The notes under the pieces are model-generated. The model was given only the letters and a program-made list of their open reading frames with translations, searched no databases and had not been told where the DNA came from. Positions 1 through 9,781 of a DNA stretch of 35,941 bases are shown one piece after another (positions within the stretch are counted from its first letter, which is position 1; each line of letters starts with the position of its first letter). This stretch comes from Nostoc sp. NMS9 (GTDB lineage: Bacteria > Cyanobacteriota > Cyanobacteriia > Cyanobacteriales > Nostocaceae): positions 1 through 35,941 of the forward strand of contig NZ_JABXKL010000064.1 of NCBI RefSeq assembly GCF_017114995.1, written 5' to 3'. The translations under genes were made by a program, and so were the position numbers.

Positions 1-381
1 TCCGCGCTTCCTAAATATTCTCGAATGGCTGGTACTTTATTTTTTCGCAAGTCCCTTAACTCCCAGTTCGTCTGCTCTCGCCTTCACTCTAATAAATACC
101 TGCTGGCGAGTCATCCTTTTACTTCCCTTATTACCATCCTTATAAGTTTTCAATACAAACTCTTGCCAGTCTTCATCAACTCGATGCTTCCCTTTATCCA
201 CCCGTTGATTTTGTACTAGCCCAGCTAAACCCTCCTGTTCCCATTTCTCTACTAGCCGTCGCACTGTACGCACTGACTTACCAAGCTTTTCTGCCGCTCT
301 CGCCCCGAATTCGGAAAAATGGTCAAGTGAAGTAATTGCTGCTCGGTCAAAAGTACGTACTGGAAGACTCGAAAGGCTCAA
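1..381 (-). pseudogene. tnsB: TnsB-like transposase, N-terminal fragment (Tn7-like/V-K CAST type)
   Basis: The minus-strand frame reads AAEKLGKSVRTVRRLVEKWE and then KGKHRVDEDW and KDGNKGSKRMTRQQV. This is the N-terminal helix-turn-helix region of cyanobacterial TnsB, the DDE transposase of Tn7-like elements including type V-K CRISPR-associated transposons. TnsB is normally about 580 residues; only about 90 family-like residues are seen. An in-frame TAA (37-39) breaks the frame, although family-like sequence (TSHSRIF) seems to continue behind it to the window edge. The first 30 residues or so (MSLSSLPVRTF...) do not fit the family and lie opposite a plus-strand ORF, so the true gene seems cut at about position 305. 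The listed start is a TTG and is not credible as a real start. The DDE core is outside the window or lost. Confidence 0.7.
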
Positions 382-382
382 A

Positions 383-541
383 ATGGCAGGTATTTTAAGA
401 GAAAACCCAGGATTCGAGTACTTGTTCTCGTCTTGGAATGATGATCCGGCTTTGCAAATTGTGATTAAAAAACTATTGGCGAAGTTTCCGCAGTGGGGGA
501 TTGCGATTGTGGATGGGGTGTTAGTTGATTGGGAGGAGTAG
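383..541 (+). pseudogene. 52-residue ORF, probable 3' remnant of an interrupted gene
   Basis: The ORF runs from ATG at 383 to TAG at 539-541 (MAGILRENPGFEYLF... ending VLVDWEE). The same frame is open and protein-like upstream to about 305 (EVIAARSKVRTGRLERLK), exactly where TnsB homology on the other strand stops. This suggests the 3' end of a resident gene cut by the TnsB-bearing element. I do not recognise the family. It could be a small intact gene starting at 383, but there is no clear Shine-Dalgarno sequence. Confidence 0.35.
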
Positions 542-835
542 CAACAAGTGAATAATTGTATATTTAGCTACAGTATTGCTTATTCGCTAAAGTAGGAAAA
601 GTGGGTTTAGTAGGATCTTTTGTACTAACCCTTGATTATCCTGTTGATAAGCTGTAAATTGGTGCTTATTAGATAATAAATATCAAATTCTACAAGTCAT
701 CTCCAATTTGCTTTTTCCTAATTCGCAATTGCAGATGTAAACTATGAAGCAACTTAATTTAGAAAATATATTGTGGGCTGCTCAACAAAATAATTAAGTA
801 GTTTTCTTAACTGTCTCAATTTATTTTCTTAACTG
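542..835. other. AT-rich intergenic stretch with a 22-bp-period direct repeat
   Basis: No gene is recognisable. Two exact copies of TTTTCTTAACTGTC lie at 802-815 and 824-837, 22 bp apart. Spaced short repeats of this sort occur in Tn7-like transposon ends, but no terminal TGT boundary or target duplication could be placed. Confidence 0.35.
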
Positions 836-1067
836 TCATTGCATATTTTTAAAACAAATCACAGCATTAATTTCGTGGAAACAGCAACGATGATATCTAT
901 TAATAAAGTACATTGTCAAACATTGTTTCTTAATTTTATCTGAATAACTTCGTTTTGAATGTGATTTTGTAAATTGGCGTTCGCATAACACGCAAATATA
1001 AATTTGTTTATCACGTCGATGCCCGTTCTTATGAATATGGGTGAGATGCACAATGAGGACAGTTCAT
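836..1067 (-). pseudogene. IS1-family InsA-type transposase fragment
   Basis: Read on the minus strand from ATG at 1067, MNCPHC is followed after a one-base frame slip by THIHKNGHRRDKQIYICVLC, ERQF, and a KRSYSDKIKKQCLTMYF stretch. This is the zinc-ribbon (CxxC...CxxC) plus helix-turn-helix start of InsA-like ORFs of IS1-family elements. The frameshift, the scrambled C-terminal part and the absence of a DDE-bearing second ORF mark it as a remnant. It ends 53 bp before the divergent polyketide synthase start, so it forms part of that gene's upstream region. Confidence 0.6.
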
Positions 1068-1120
1068 CACTTAATTATGCAACGCCAGAATGAAATTATT
1101 CTTTTAAGAAGAAATCCATT

Positions 1121-4100
1121 ATGACTCAGAATGTGCCATATCTTAAGCCGCAAACTTCAAAAGAAACTACCGACTTTGAAAGTGCAGACAGTGGTAAGAT
1201 AGCAGAATCCATCGCCATTATCGGTATAGGCTGCCGTTTTCCAGGCAGTGCTAATAGCCCAGAAGCTTTCTGGAAACTGCTGGTTTCGGGCGTAGATGCT
1301 ATTACCGAAGTGCCAGAGTCACGCTGGAATGTAAATAAATTTTACGACCCAGATATAACAAAACCAGGCAAAATACGAACCCGCTGGGGCGGCTTTGTAG
1401 ATAAAATAGACTTTTTTGATGCTCAATTTTTCGGGATTTCTCCCCGCGAAGCCTCACGCATAGACCCACAGCAACGAGTGATGCTAGAGGTAGCCTGGGA
1501 AGCGCTGGAAGATGGGGGGCAGATGAGCGAACGCCTTGCTGACTCGAAGACAGGGGTGTTTATTGGAATATCAGGTAGCGATTACCAAAACATCCAAGGG
1601 AGCGATCGCGACTCCATTAACGCTTACACAAATTTGGGCGGTGTTAACTGTATCACAGCTAACCGCATTTCCTACGTATTTGACCTCAAAGGGCCAAGTA
1701 TGACTGTTGACACAGCCTGCTCTTCATCGCTGGTTGCAGTTCATCTTGCGTGTCAAAGTATCTGGAATGGAGAGTCTGTGCTGGCAATAGCAGGAGGCGT
1801 GAATGCGATACTCAGACCAGAAGCAACCATAGGATTTTCTAAGGCATCAATGCTCTCTCCCGATGGGCGTTGCTTTACCTTTGATGCACGAGCCAATGGT
1901 TATGTCCGCGCTGAAGGAGCCGGTATTGTTGTCTTGAAGCCTTTATCTCAAGCGCAAGCAGATAGAGACCCGATTTATGCTGTCATTCTCAGCAGCGCAG
2001 TCAACCAGGATGGTCAAACCAATGGCATCACGGTTCCTAACGGACAGTCTCAAGAAGCAGCACTCCAGGAAGCCTGCCAGAAGGCAGGGATATCGCCACA
2101 GCAGATACAGTATATTGAGGCTCATGGCACTGGTACACCTGTAGGCGATCCGATAGAAGCGATCGCTCTGGGAAACGTACTAGGTAAAAATCGGACTCTG
2201 GGAGAGTACTGCACAGTTGGTTCAGTTAAAACCAACATTGGACATTTGGAAACAGCATCAGGAATTGCTGGACTCATCAAAGTCGCACTGGCTCTCAAGC
2301 ACCGCCAGATTCCGCCAAATCTCCATTTTCAGACACCGAATCCCAAAATTCCTTTTGAGGAATTGGGGTTGCGGGTGCCTACTACTTTTGAGCCTTGGCC
2401 AAACTCAAAAGAAGCGCGACTAGCTGGTGTAAATTCCTTCGGATTTGGGGGAACGAATGCCCATGTGCTTTTGTCAGGATTAGCAACAGATGTAACGGAT
2501 ATAGGCGATTCAGAGCGCGGTTCTCTTCCCGTGCTATTGCCCCTATCGGCAAAGAGTCCGGAGGCACTTGTGGCTGTTGCGCGAGCAACCCATGAATTTT
2601 TTACCGCTCTTTCTGAGGGCGCTGATGTTTCATTGACAGACATCTGTCACACTGCCAGCAATCGCCGAGGTCATCACGACCATAGGTTGGCGCTGGTGGC
2701 TCATACTAAAGAAAATCTGGTAGAAAATCTGGAAGCATTTTTGGCGGGAGAAAACCGTCCAGGTCTGTCTTCTGGTCACCTAGTTCCAGACTTTCAACCC
2801 AAGCTGGCTTTCGTTTTTTCTGGCATGGGACCGCAATGGTGGGCGATGGGGCGTCAGGTGTTGGAGTCAGAACCCATATTCCGAGAAGTCATCGAACAGT
2901 GTGACGAGTTGCTGCGGCAATATGCTGATTGGTCATTGTTGTCAGAACTCTTAGCATCAGAAGAGACGAGCCGCATCAACTCTACCCAAATCGCTCAGTG
3001 TTCCATCTTTGCCGTGCAAATAGCTCTAGCCGCCTTGTGGCGTTCCTGGGGCATCACACCCCAAGCAATCGTAGGTCACAGTGTCGGCGAAGTTGCAGCC
3101 GCCCACGTTGCTGGAGCTTTGAGCTTGTCAGATGCTCTACAGGTCATCTTCCATCGCAGCCGCGTTCAAGCCTCGGCAGCGGGCTTTGGGAAAATGCTAG
3201 CCGTCGGGCTGTCTCAAGAGGAAGCCGAGCGCGTATTAGCAGGATTAAAATACGAAAGTTGCGTTTCTATTGCCGCCGTTAACAGTCCCAGTGCCGTCAC
3301 CCTGGCTGGGGATAGCGCCGCCTTGTCAGAAATTGCCAAATCTTTGGAACAAAAACAAATTTTCTGTCGCTTCCTGCAAGTTGAGGTGCCTTATCACAGC
3401 CCCTTTATGGAGCCATTAAAGGCAGAACTGGCACAATCATTGCAAGAAATCAAGCCTCAAACAGCCACAATTCCCTTGTTCTCTACCGTTACGAGCAAGC
3501 AAGTAGAAGGTTCAGAGTTGGATGGCACCTACTGGGGGCTAAACATGAGGGAGCCAGTTCTTTTTGCAGCGGCGATCTCTTCCCTGATTCAAGCTGGTTA
3601 TAACACCTTCCTCGAAATCAGCGCTCATCCAGTTCTCGCTAATTCAATCTCCGAATGTCTCGCTTTAGCTCAGATATCTGGAACAGTGCTTCAAACCCTA
3701 CGGCGCTTTGAACCGGAACGCGCTACGATGCTCTCGTCATTTGGCAAGCTCTACACGGTAGGATACCCAATTGATTGGCATCATCTCTATCCACAGCAAG
3801 GGCGTTTCGTGCGTTTGCCTTCTTATCCCTGGCAGCGAGAGCGTTGTTGGCACGAGTCTGAAGAATCTATGGGAGTGCGAATTGGAACAATCCCCCAGCG
3901 CTCAATGTTGGGGCAACAAGTCCACCCCCTTTTAGGAAGCCGTCTGAAATCAAGTCAACCAATGTGGGATGCAGAGATTGACAAGCATCGCCTCAGTTAT
4001 CTTGATGACCATCGCGTCCAAGGAGCCGTGGTTTATCCGGGAGCAGCTTATGTGGAAATGGCTTTGGCAGCAGGATCGGAAATTTTCAAAGATGGCGCTT

Positions 4101-7100
4101 ATATTATAGAGGAAATTGAATTTCAAAAAGCTCTCTTCTTACCAGAAAGTAGTGCGTCAATACTTCAGTTAAGTCTGGAGCCAAGCCAAACATCCTTCGA
4201 GATTAACAGCAATGTCAAAGGTAGCCAATCAGAGTGGGTTCGACACGCAACAGGTAAGCTAACTCGCGTTCAAAATCACTTTGTATCTAAGCAGGTTGTA
4301 CTAGATGAAATTAAGAGCCGTTGTCCCAACGAAATTTTTAAGAGCGATTTATATCGGCAATTCCAGGAAATAGGACTCGAATATGGTGCTTGTTTTCAAG
4401 GAATAGAGCAGCTTTGGAGCGGTGAAGGCGAAGCGCTGGCTAAAATTCAGGTCAGTAATGCTTTACAGACAGAAGTCGAGGAATACCAGTTACACCCGGC
4501 TATCCTTGATGCTTGTTTTCAGGTGTCCCTCGCCACTGTCTGTATTCAAGTAACTTACTTACCAGTACAGATAGACCAAGTAAGAGTTTACGGTCGTCCG
4601 GGGCTGCAAATGTGGAGCTATGCCCGTCTGAGCGAGCAAAGCGCTACCCGTCTCAAAGGTGATATGCAACTAATCGATGATGCGGGAAACGTACTGGTAG
4701 AAATTCTCGGATTTGTCTGCCAGTCCCTGGAGAGCAAGCAGGAAAGTTTAGAGAAAGCAGATTACCTCTACGAATACCAATGGGAGATGAAGGCACGTCC
4801 TACTCAAGAGTTAGTTCGCCTCACCCCTGATTATCTGCCCTTCCCAATGCAAATCGCTCAGAATCTCCAATCTGAAGCAGCTCAATTGAGCGTGCAATTA
4901 GGAAGGAAGCAGTACTACTCGCAGGTAAAGCCACAAATGGATGCTTTATGTGCTGTTTACATTCTCAAAGCTTTCGAGCAACTTGGGTGGAAGCCGAAAT
5001 TGCATACTCGTATAAGCGCGGAAACTCTTGCCGAGCAATTAGGCGTACTGTCTGTGCATCTACGTCTTTTAAGGCGGTTGTTAGAAATCCTAGCTGAAGA
5101 TGGCGTGCTGCACCAAGTAGATGACCAGTGGGAAGTCTGCCGCATACCAGAAATGAAGCAACCTATTGAGGTTTGGAAAGCACTTTTAGCAGAATTTCCT
5201 GCTTACCAAGCGGAACTGACGTTGTTAGGGCGGTGCGGTCAGAAGCTGGCTTCAGTAATGATTGGGGAGGTCGATCCGCTGCAATTGATTTTCCCTAAAG
5301 GTTCTGTGACAACATCTGAGCATCTGTACCAAGATTCACCTACTTATCGAATCTATAACCTGCTGGTTGAGAAAGCGATCGCTATGGCGCTGTTGCGTTT
5401 ACCAGAAGGACGAACAGTGCGGATTTTAGAAATTGGTGCAGGTACAGGCTCAATGACATCCTACGTGCTGCCAAAGCTGATGCCACATCGTACGGAATAT
5501 GTATTTACTGACATTTCTCGACAATTTACAATCTCTGCCGAACAAAAGTTTCGCGATTATCCCTTCGTTGAGTACCAAATTTTAGATATTGAGGCCGATG
5601 TCATAGCGCAAGGCTTCCAGCCCCATTTTTTTGACCTGATTTTAGCATCGGACGCACTGCACGCCACCAGTGACCTTCGTCAGACCTTGGAAAATGTTAA
5701 ACAGCTTCTTGCATCTGGGGGTTTGCTGGTTTTGCTCGAACTAACAGCCGGTGACTATTGGCAGGATTTAGTATTTGGATTGCTCAAGGGCTGGTCATTT
5801 ACTGATGTCCAACTACGGCGATCGCACCCTTGGCTTTGTGAGACTCAGTGGCGTTCTTTGCTAAAAGATGTCGGGTTTGCGGAAGTTGCTAGCATTGCAG
5901 ATACACCACCAGAAACAGATAAGTCTCTCCAAACGGTTATTCTGGCTACTAGTCCTTTGCTTGAGCCAGAAGTTCAGCCCTCATCAGTGATTCCTCTAAA
6001 GCCTGAAAATTCAGGAACTTGGTTAATTTTTGCTGACAATTCTGGAGTCGGGCAACAGCTAGCAGAACAACTCAAACAACACCAACAAATCCCAATTCTG
6101 ATAGAACCTGGAACTGTTTTCTGCCACCTTGATGCAGATAGCTTCCAAATTCGCCCGGAATACGCAGAAGATATGCAGCAACTCCTAGAAGCTGTTGATG
6201 CAAATCAGCCTGCCTGTCGTGGCGTAGTTTATCTGTGGAGTCTAGACACACCTCCAAGTGAGAAAATGACAGCAGCTACCCTAGAATCAACTTTAACAAA
6301 CAGCTGTTTGGGCGGACTGCATTTGCTTGGGGCGTTGGCTAAAGTCAATTGGCAGCACTCTCCCCGTCTATTTTTGGTGACGAACTCTACCCAGACAGTA
6401 GGAGGTTTAAAATCCCTCTCGGTTGCCCAATCTCCTTTGTGGGGTTTGGGCCGAGTCATTAACAATGAACATCCCAATCTTCGCTGCACTCGCGTGGATT
6501 TGAGTCCTGCCATTGCCCCAGAGGAGATTCAGTCTCTCATAGAAGAGTTGCTGGCAGACGATAAAGAAGATGAAATCGCCTTGCGGGGTAAGCAGCGCTA
6601 TGTAAATCGGTTAATACAGTTATCACCAGCAGATTTGATTCAAAAATCAAAATCTCTGGCACAAAATCGAGAACCCTTCCGTTTAGAAATCTCTGCACCA
6701 GGAGTGTTGGATAACTTGCAACTGCGGGCGATGGCGCTCTCAAAACCGGGGCTGGGAGAGGTGGAAATTCAGGTTTGCGCCACAGGTTTGAACTTCAAGG
6801 ATGTTGCCAAGACAATAAATTTGTTAAATGATGCCAGTTTGGAAGGGACTTTCTCCGGGCGATCGCTTGGTATAGAATGTGCCGGAATAATTACCGCCAT
6901 TGGCTCTGGCGTTGAAGGGTTTAAGATCGGTGATGAAGTTATTGCTTGTGCGTCTCACAGTTTTAGTACGCATACAACGACAGATGCCCGCGCTGTAGTG
7001 CATAAGCCGGCGCATCTTAGTTTTGAAGAAGCCGCCACAATCCCTGTGACTTTTCTGACTGCTTACTACGCCTTGCATTACTTGGGGCGGCTGCGTCAGG

Positions 7101-9577
7101 GTGAGCGGGTTCTCATCCATGCAGCAGCAGGTGGTGTGGGTCTTGCTGCCATCCAAATTGCTCAGACAGTGGGTGCAGAGATTTTCGCGACGGCAGGTAG
7201 TCCAGAAAAACGGGAATTTTTGCGATCGCTTGGCGTAGAACATGTAATGGATTCTCGCTCCACCGCATTTGCCTCGGAGGTGATGGAAATCACTGGCGGT
7301 AAAGGTGTAGATATTGTCCTCAACTCTTTGGCAGGAGAGGCTATCCCTAAGAGCCTCTCTGTGCTGGGAGCTTATGGACGTTTTATAGAAATCGGGAAGC
7401 GCGATATCGAGCAGAACAATAAGCTGGGTCTGCGACCTTTTCAAAATAATTTGTCCTTCTTTGCGGTAGATTTGGACAAGCTGTTAAGCGATCGCCCTGA
7501 TTTTGCTGGCTCCTTATTCCGTGAAGTCATGGAATATTTTGAGGCAAAAACCTTTCACCCGCTTCCCCACAGAGTCTTCCCAATATCGAGGGTAGTAAGC
7601 GCCTTCCGCTACATGGCGCAAGCCAAGCACATCGGCAAGATTGTCATATCGTTGCAAGAGCCAGATGTAAAGGTAGTTCCCTCATCTCAAGAAACAGTCA
7701 CTTTTCACCCTGACGCAACTTACTTAATTACTGGTGGACTAGGTGGGTTTGGTTTAGCAGTGGCTCAGTGGTTGGTGAAAGGGGGGGCGCGGCACTTAGT
7801 ACTGATGGGTCGTAGTGGTGCTGACTCGTTAGCAGCAAAGGAAGCGGTAAAAACATTGGAGTCAGCAGATGTTCGTGTGGTAGTCGCTAAAGCAGACGTG
7901 TCACACGAGGAAGAAGTGAAGAGTGTTCTGGCTGACATTAGCCAGTCTATGCCGCCGTTGCGAGGCATTATTCATGCAGCAATGGTTCTGGACGATGCTC
8001 TCCTGCTCGACCTCAACCAGGAACGCTTAGCAAAAGCGATCGCACCCAAGGTCATTGGAGCTTGGAACTTACACACCCACACCTTGAACGCACCGTTAGA
8101 TTTCTTCGTGTCATTTTCCTCCTTTAGTTCCATTATTGGAAATGCAGGACAGGGGAATTATGTAGCCGCTAATACTTTTCTTGATACGCTGGCACATCAC
8201 CGCCGCGCTCTAGGACTGCCAGCTTTAACTGTCAACTGGGGTGCGATTGCTGATGTTGGTTATGTCGCTGATAACACTGTAATAGGTCAGTATTTAGACC
8301 AGATTGGCATGAAAGGTTTGCGATCGCACGAAGCACTACAGATATTAGGACAATTACTCCGTGTTGAGGCAGTGCAGACAGGGGTAGCACCTTTTAACTG
8401 GCAGCGGTTGAGCGAGATTTACCCAGCTGGCGCATCATCGCGATTTTCTCAGCTAGTCAACGAAGCAGCTGTTCTAGCAAAGGCGGACGGGCGCAATAGC
8501 AAAGGAGATTTGCTACTAGGCGACCTGATGACAGCCCAACCAACAGAGCGCTTGCAAATTTTGGAATCTCATCTGCGAGAACTCGTAGCTCGGGTATTGG
8601 GAACTTCTCCTGCCAAATTGGATAGTCAAAAATCGCTGACCAATCTGGGACTTGACTCCTTAATGGGAGTAGAACTGAGTAACCGAATAGAGAGCGTTTT
8701 GGGTGTGAGTGTACCCACAATGAAACTCATGCAGGGCCCAAGTATTTCGCAACTAGCAGTAGAGCTAGTTGAGCAACTAATGGGAACTTCCCAGACACAA
8801 TTACCTTCTTCAGTGACGGCAGATCCAAGCGATTGGCTTGTTTTCCCCAAACCAAATCCGGATGCCTGCTTACGTCTGTTCTGCTTCCCATATCTTGGAG
8901 GCAGTTCCTCAGAATTTCTTCCTTGGTCATATGGCTTACCGTCAAGTGTAGAAGTTTGTGCCGTTAAGCTTCCCGGAGGTAAAGACTTTTTGGGCGAACA
9001 GTCATTCGACGAGCTAACCTCTATTGTAAAAATCTTGGCACAAGTTCTGGTTCCTTATCTAGACAAACCATTCGCTTTCTATGGTCACAGTCTAGGGGCA
9101 TTGGTAAGCTTTGAACTCGCCCGTCAGTTGCGCCGCGAAAATAGTAAAACTCCTGCTCACTTGTTCGTTGGTGCTTCACAAGCTCCTCAGATACCCTATT
9201 TACATCCTTCTGTTGAGAAGCTCCCTGAATTTGAGTCAGTCAAAGGAGTATCTATCAACGATTTACCCCAATTGTATCGAGACAATACAGAACTGGTGGG
9301 ATTGTTACCACTGATTTTAAAGGAAGTAACTTTGTTGGCTGAAAGATACAGCTACACAGAGGAAGAGCCACTAAATTGTTCTATTTCTGTCTTTGGAGGG
9401 ATTCAAGACAAGGTGATAACTGAAGATTTACTTTCGGCTTGGCGTGAACAAACTCGCAGCAACTTTAAGCTGCAAATGTTAAGCGGCAATCATTTATTCT
9501 TGCACAGCGATCAACAGCTGCTTTTGCAAGCAATATCTGAGGAGCTATCATCGCTTCTTTGTTTGTCAATTAGTTGA
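1121..9577 (+). CDS. Type I polyketide synthase, KS-AT-DH-MT-ER-KR-ACP-TE
   Basis: A single 2818-residue protein holds one fully reducing, C-methylating module with a fused thioesterase. KS (about 30-460) has Cys200 in DTACSSS, His335 in EAHGTGT and His375 in NIGHLE. AT (about 560-880) has Ser654 in GHSVGE. The substrate-motif position reads VPYH (756-759) instead of HAFH (malonyl) or YASH (methylmalonyl). DH (about 925-1210) has His964 and Asp1130. MT (about 1290-1630) has LEIGAGTGS near 1436. ER (about 1860-2165) has AAAGGVG at 2001. KR (about 2195-2380) has GGLGGFG, Ser2334, Tyr2347 and an LDD motif (B-type). ACP carries the phosphopantetheine serine Ser2513 in GLDSL. TE (about 2590-2818) has the triad Ser2657 (GHSLG), Asp2763 and His2791. 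All catalytic residues are present, so it should be active. The inferred product is a saturated, methyl-branched acyl chain, possibly built iteratively, released as acid or ester. It is followed by a dioxygenase and exporter genes on the same strand. Confidence 0.95.
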   Translation: MTQNVPYLKPQTSKETTDFESADSGKIAESIAIIGIGCRFPGSANSPEAFWKLLVSGVDAITEVPESRWNVNKFYDPDITKPGKIRTRWGGFVDKIDFFDAQFFGISPREASRIDPQQRVMLEVAWEALEDGGQMSERLADSKTGVFIGISGSDYQNIQGSDRDSINAYTNLGGVNCITANRISYVFDLKGPSMTVDTACSSSLVAVHLACQSIWNGESVLAIAGGVNAILRPEATIGFSKASMLSPDGRCFTFDARANGYVRAEGAGIVVLKPLSQAQADRDPIYAVILSSAVNQDGQTNGITVPNGQSQEAALQEACQKAGISPQQIQYIEAHGTGTPVGDPIEAIALGNVLGKNRTLGEYCTVGSVKTNIGHLETASGIAGLIKVALALKHRQIPPNLHFQTPNPKIPFEELGLRVPTTFEPWPNSKEARLAGVNSFGFGGTNAHVLLSGLATDVTDIGDSERGSLPVLLPLSAKSPEALVAVARATHEFFTALSEGADVSLTDICHTASNRRGHHDHRLALVAHTKENLVENLEAFLAGENRPGLSSGHLVPDFQPKLAFVFSGMGPQWWAMGRQVLESEPIFREVIEQCDELLRQYADWSLLSELLASEETSRINSTQIAQCSIFAVQIALAALWRSWGITPQAIVGHSVGEVAAAHVAGALSLSDALQVIFHRSRVQASAAGFGKMLAVGLSQEEAERVLAGLKYESCVSIAAVNSPSAVTLAGDSAALSEIAKSLEQKQIFCRFLQVEVPYHSPFMEPLKAELAQSLQEIKPQTATIPLFSTVTSKQVEGSELDGTYWGLNMREPVLFAAAISSLIQAGYNTFLEISAHPVLANSISECLALAQISGTVLQTLRRFEPERATMLSSFGKLYTVGYPIDWHHLYPQQGRFVRLPSYPWQRERCWHESEESMGVRIGTIPQRSMLGQQVHPLLGSRLKSSQPMWDAEIDKHRLSYLDDHRVQGAVVYPGAAYVEMALAAGSEIFKDGAYIIEEIEFQKALFLPESSASILQLSLEPSQTSFEINSNVKGSQSEWVRHATGKLTRVQNHFVSKQVVLDEIKSRCPNEIFKSDLYRQFQEIGLEYGACFQGIEQLWSGEGEALAKIQVSNALQTEVEEYQLHPAILDACFQVSLATVCIQVTYLPVQIDQVRVYGRPGLQMWSYARLSEQSATRLKGDMQLIDDAGNVLVEILGFVCQSLESKQESLEKADYLYEYQWEMKARPTQELVRLTPDYLPFPMQIAQNLQSEAAQLSVQLGRKQYYSQVKPQMDALCAVYILKAFEQLGWKPKLHTRISAETLAEQLGVLSVHLRLLRRLLEILAEDGVLHQVDDQWEVCRIPEMKQPIEVWKALLAEFPAYQAELTLLGRCGQKLASVMIGEVDPLQLIFPKGSVTTSEHLYQDSPTYRIYNLLVEKAIAMALLRLPEGRTVRILEIGAGTGSMTSYVLPKLMPHRTEYVFTDISRQFTISAEQKFRDYPFVEYQILDIEADVIAQGFQPHFFDLILASDALHATSDLRQTLENVKQLLASGGLLVLLELTAGDYWQDLVFGLLKGWSFTDVQLRRSHPWLCETQWRSLLKDVGFAEVASIADTPPETDKSLQTVILATSPLLEPEVQPSSVIPLKPENSGTWLIFADNSGVGQQLAEQLKQHQQIPILIEPGTVFCHLDADSFQIRPEYAEDMQQLLEAVDANQPACRGVVYLWSLDTPPSEKMTAATLESTLTNSCLGGLHLLGALAKVNWQHSPRLFLVTNSTQTVGGLKSLSVAQSPLWGLGRVINNEHPNLRCTRVDLSPAIAPEEIQSLIEELLADDKEDEIALRGKQRYVNRLIQLSPADLIQKSKSLAQNREPFRLEISAPGVLDNLQLRAMALSKPGLGEVEIQVCATGLNFKDVAKTINLLNDASLEGTFSGRSLGIECAGIITAIGSGVEGFKIGDEVIACASHSFSTHTTTDARAVVHKPAHLSFEEAATIPVTFLTAYYALHYLGRLRQGERVLIHAAAGGVGLAAIQIAQTVGAEIFATAGSPEKREFLRSLGVEHVMDSRSTAFASEVMEITGGKGVDIVLNSLAGEAIPKSLSVLGAYGRFIEIGKRDIEQNNKLGLRPFQNNLSFFAVDLDKLLSDRPDFAGSLFREVMEYFEAKTFHPLPHRVFPISRVVSAFRYMAQAKHIGKIVISLQEPDVKVVPSSQETVTFHPDATYLITGGLGGFGLAVAQWLVKGGARHLVLMGRSGADSLAAKEAVKTLESADVRVVVAKADVSHEEEVKSVLADISQSMPPLRGIIHAAMVLDDALLLDLNQERLAKAIAPKVIGAWNLHTHTLNAPLDFFVSFSSFSSIIGNAGQGNYVAANTFLDTLAHHRRALGLPALTVNWGAIADVGYVADNTVIGQYLDQIGMKGLRSHEALQILGQLLRVEAVQTGVAPFNWQRLSEIYPAGASSRFSQLVNEAAVLAKADGRNSKGDLLLGDLMTAQPTERLQILESHLRELVARVLGTSPAKLDSQKSLTNLGLDSLMGVELSNRIESVLGVSVPTMKLMQGPSISQLAVELVEQLMGTSQTQLPSSVTADPSDWLVFPKPNPDACLRLFCFPYLGGSSSEFLPWSYGLPSSVEVCAVKLPGGKDFLGEQSFDELTSIVKILAQVLVPYLDKPFAFYGHSLGALVSFELARQLRRENSKTPAHLFVGASQAPQIPYLHPSVEKLPEFESVKGVSINDLPQLYRDNTELVGLLPLILKEVTLLAERYSYTEEEPLNCSISVFGGIQDKVITEDLLSAWREQTRSNFKLQMLSGNHLFLHSDQQLLLQAISEELSSLLCLSIS

Positions 9578-9781
9578 CACAAGACTCTTTCTAAAAAGAG
9601 TTATAGGAGAACAGTACACTAGTACAAAAAGGCAGACAGCAAAAGAAATATTGGTTTTAAAATCAGCTTTTTACCTTTTTTAAACTTTCCAACTAATGGA
9701 AAATTTCTGCCCAACTGCACTAGTTTTTTCCCTTACATCTTTGGAATAAAAGATTACCTTGTAAAAACCACAAATATACAC
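9578..9781 (+). promoter_or_regulatory. Gap between PKS and dioxygenase genes
   Basis: A 204-bp AT-rich gap follows the PKS stop. No convincing intrinsic terminator or -35/-10 pair was found. ACTAGT occurs twice (inside GTACACTAGTAC near 9616 and again near 9718), without an assigned function. Confidence 0.2.

Noticed and set aside
6824..7444. 206-codon minus-strand ORF inside the PKS gene
   Set aside because: It lies wholly antisense to the ER domain, whose motifs are intact. Its translation is rich in Arg, Cys and Thr and fits no family.
9616..9627. GTACACTAGTAC considered as an NtcA site
   Set aside because: The NtcA consensus needs GTA-N8-TAC. Here the spacing is six.
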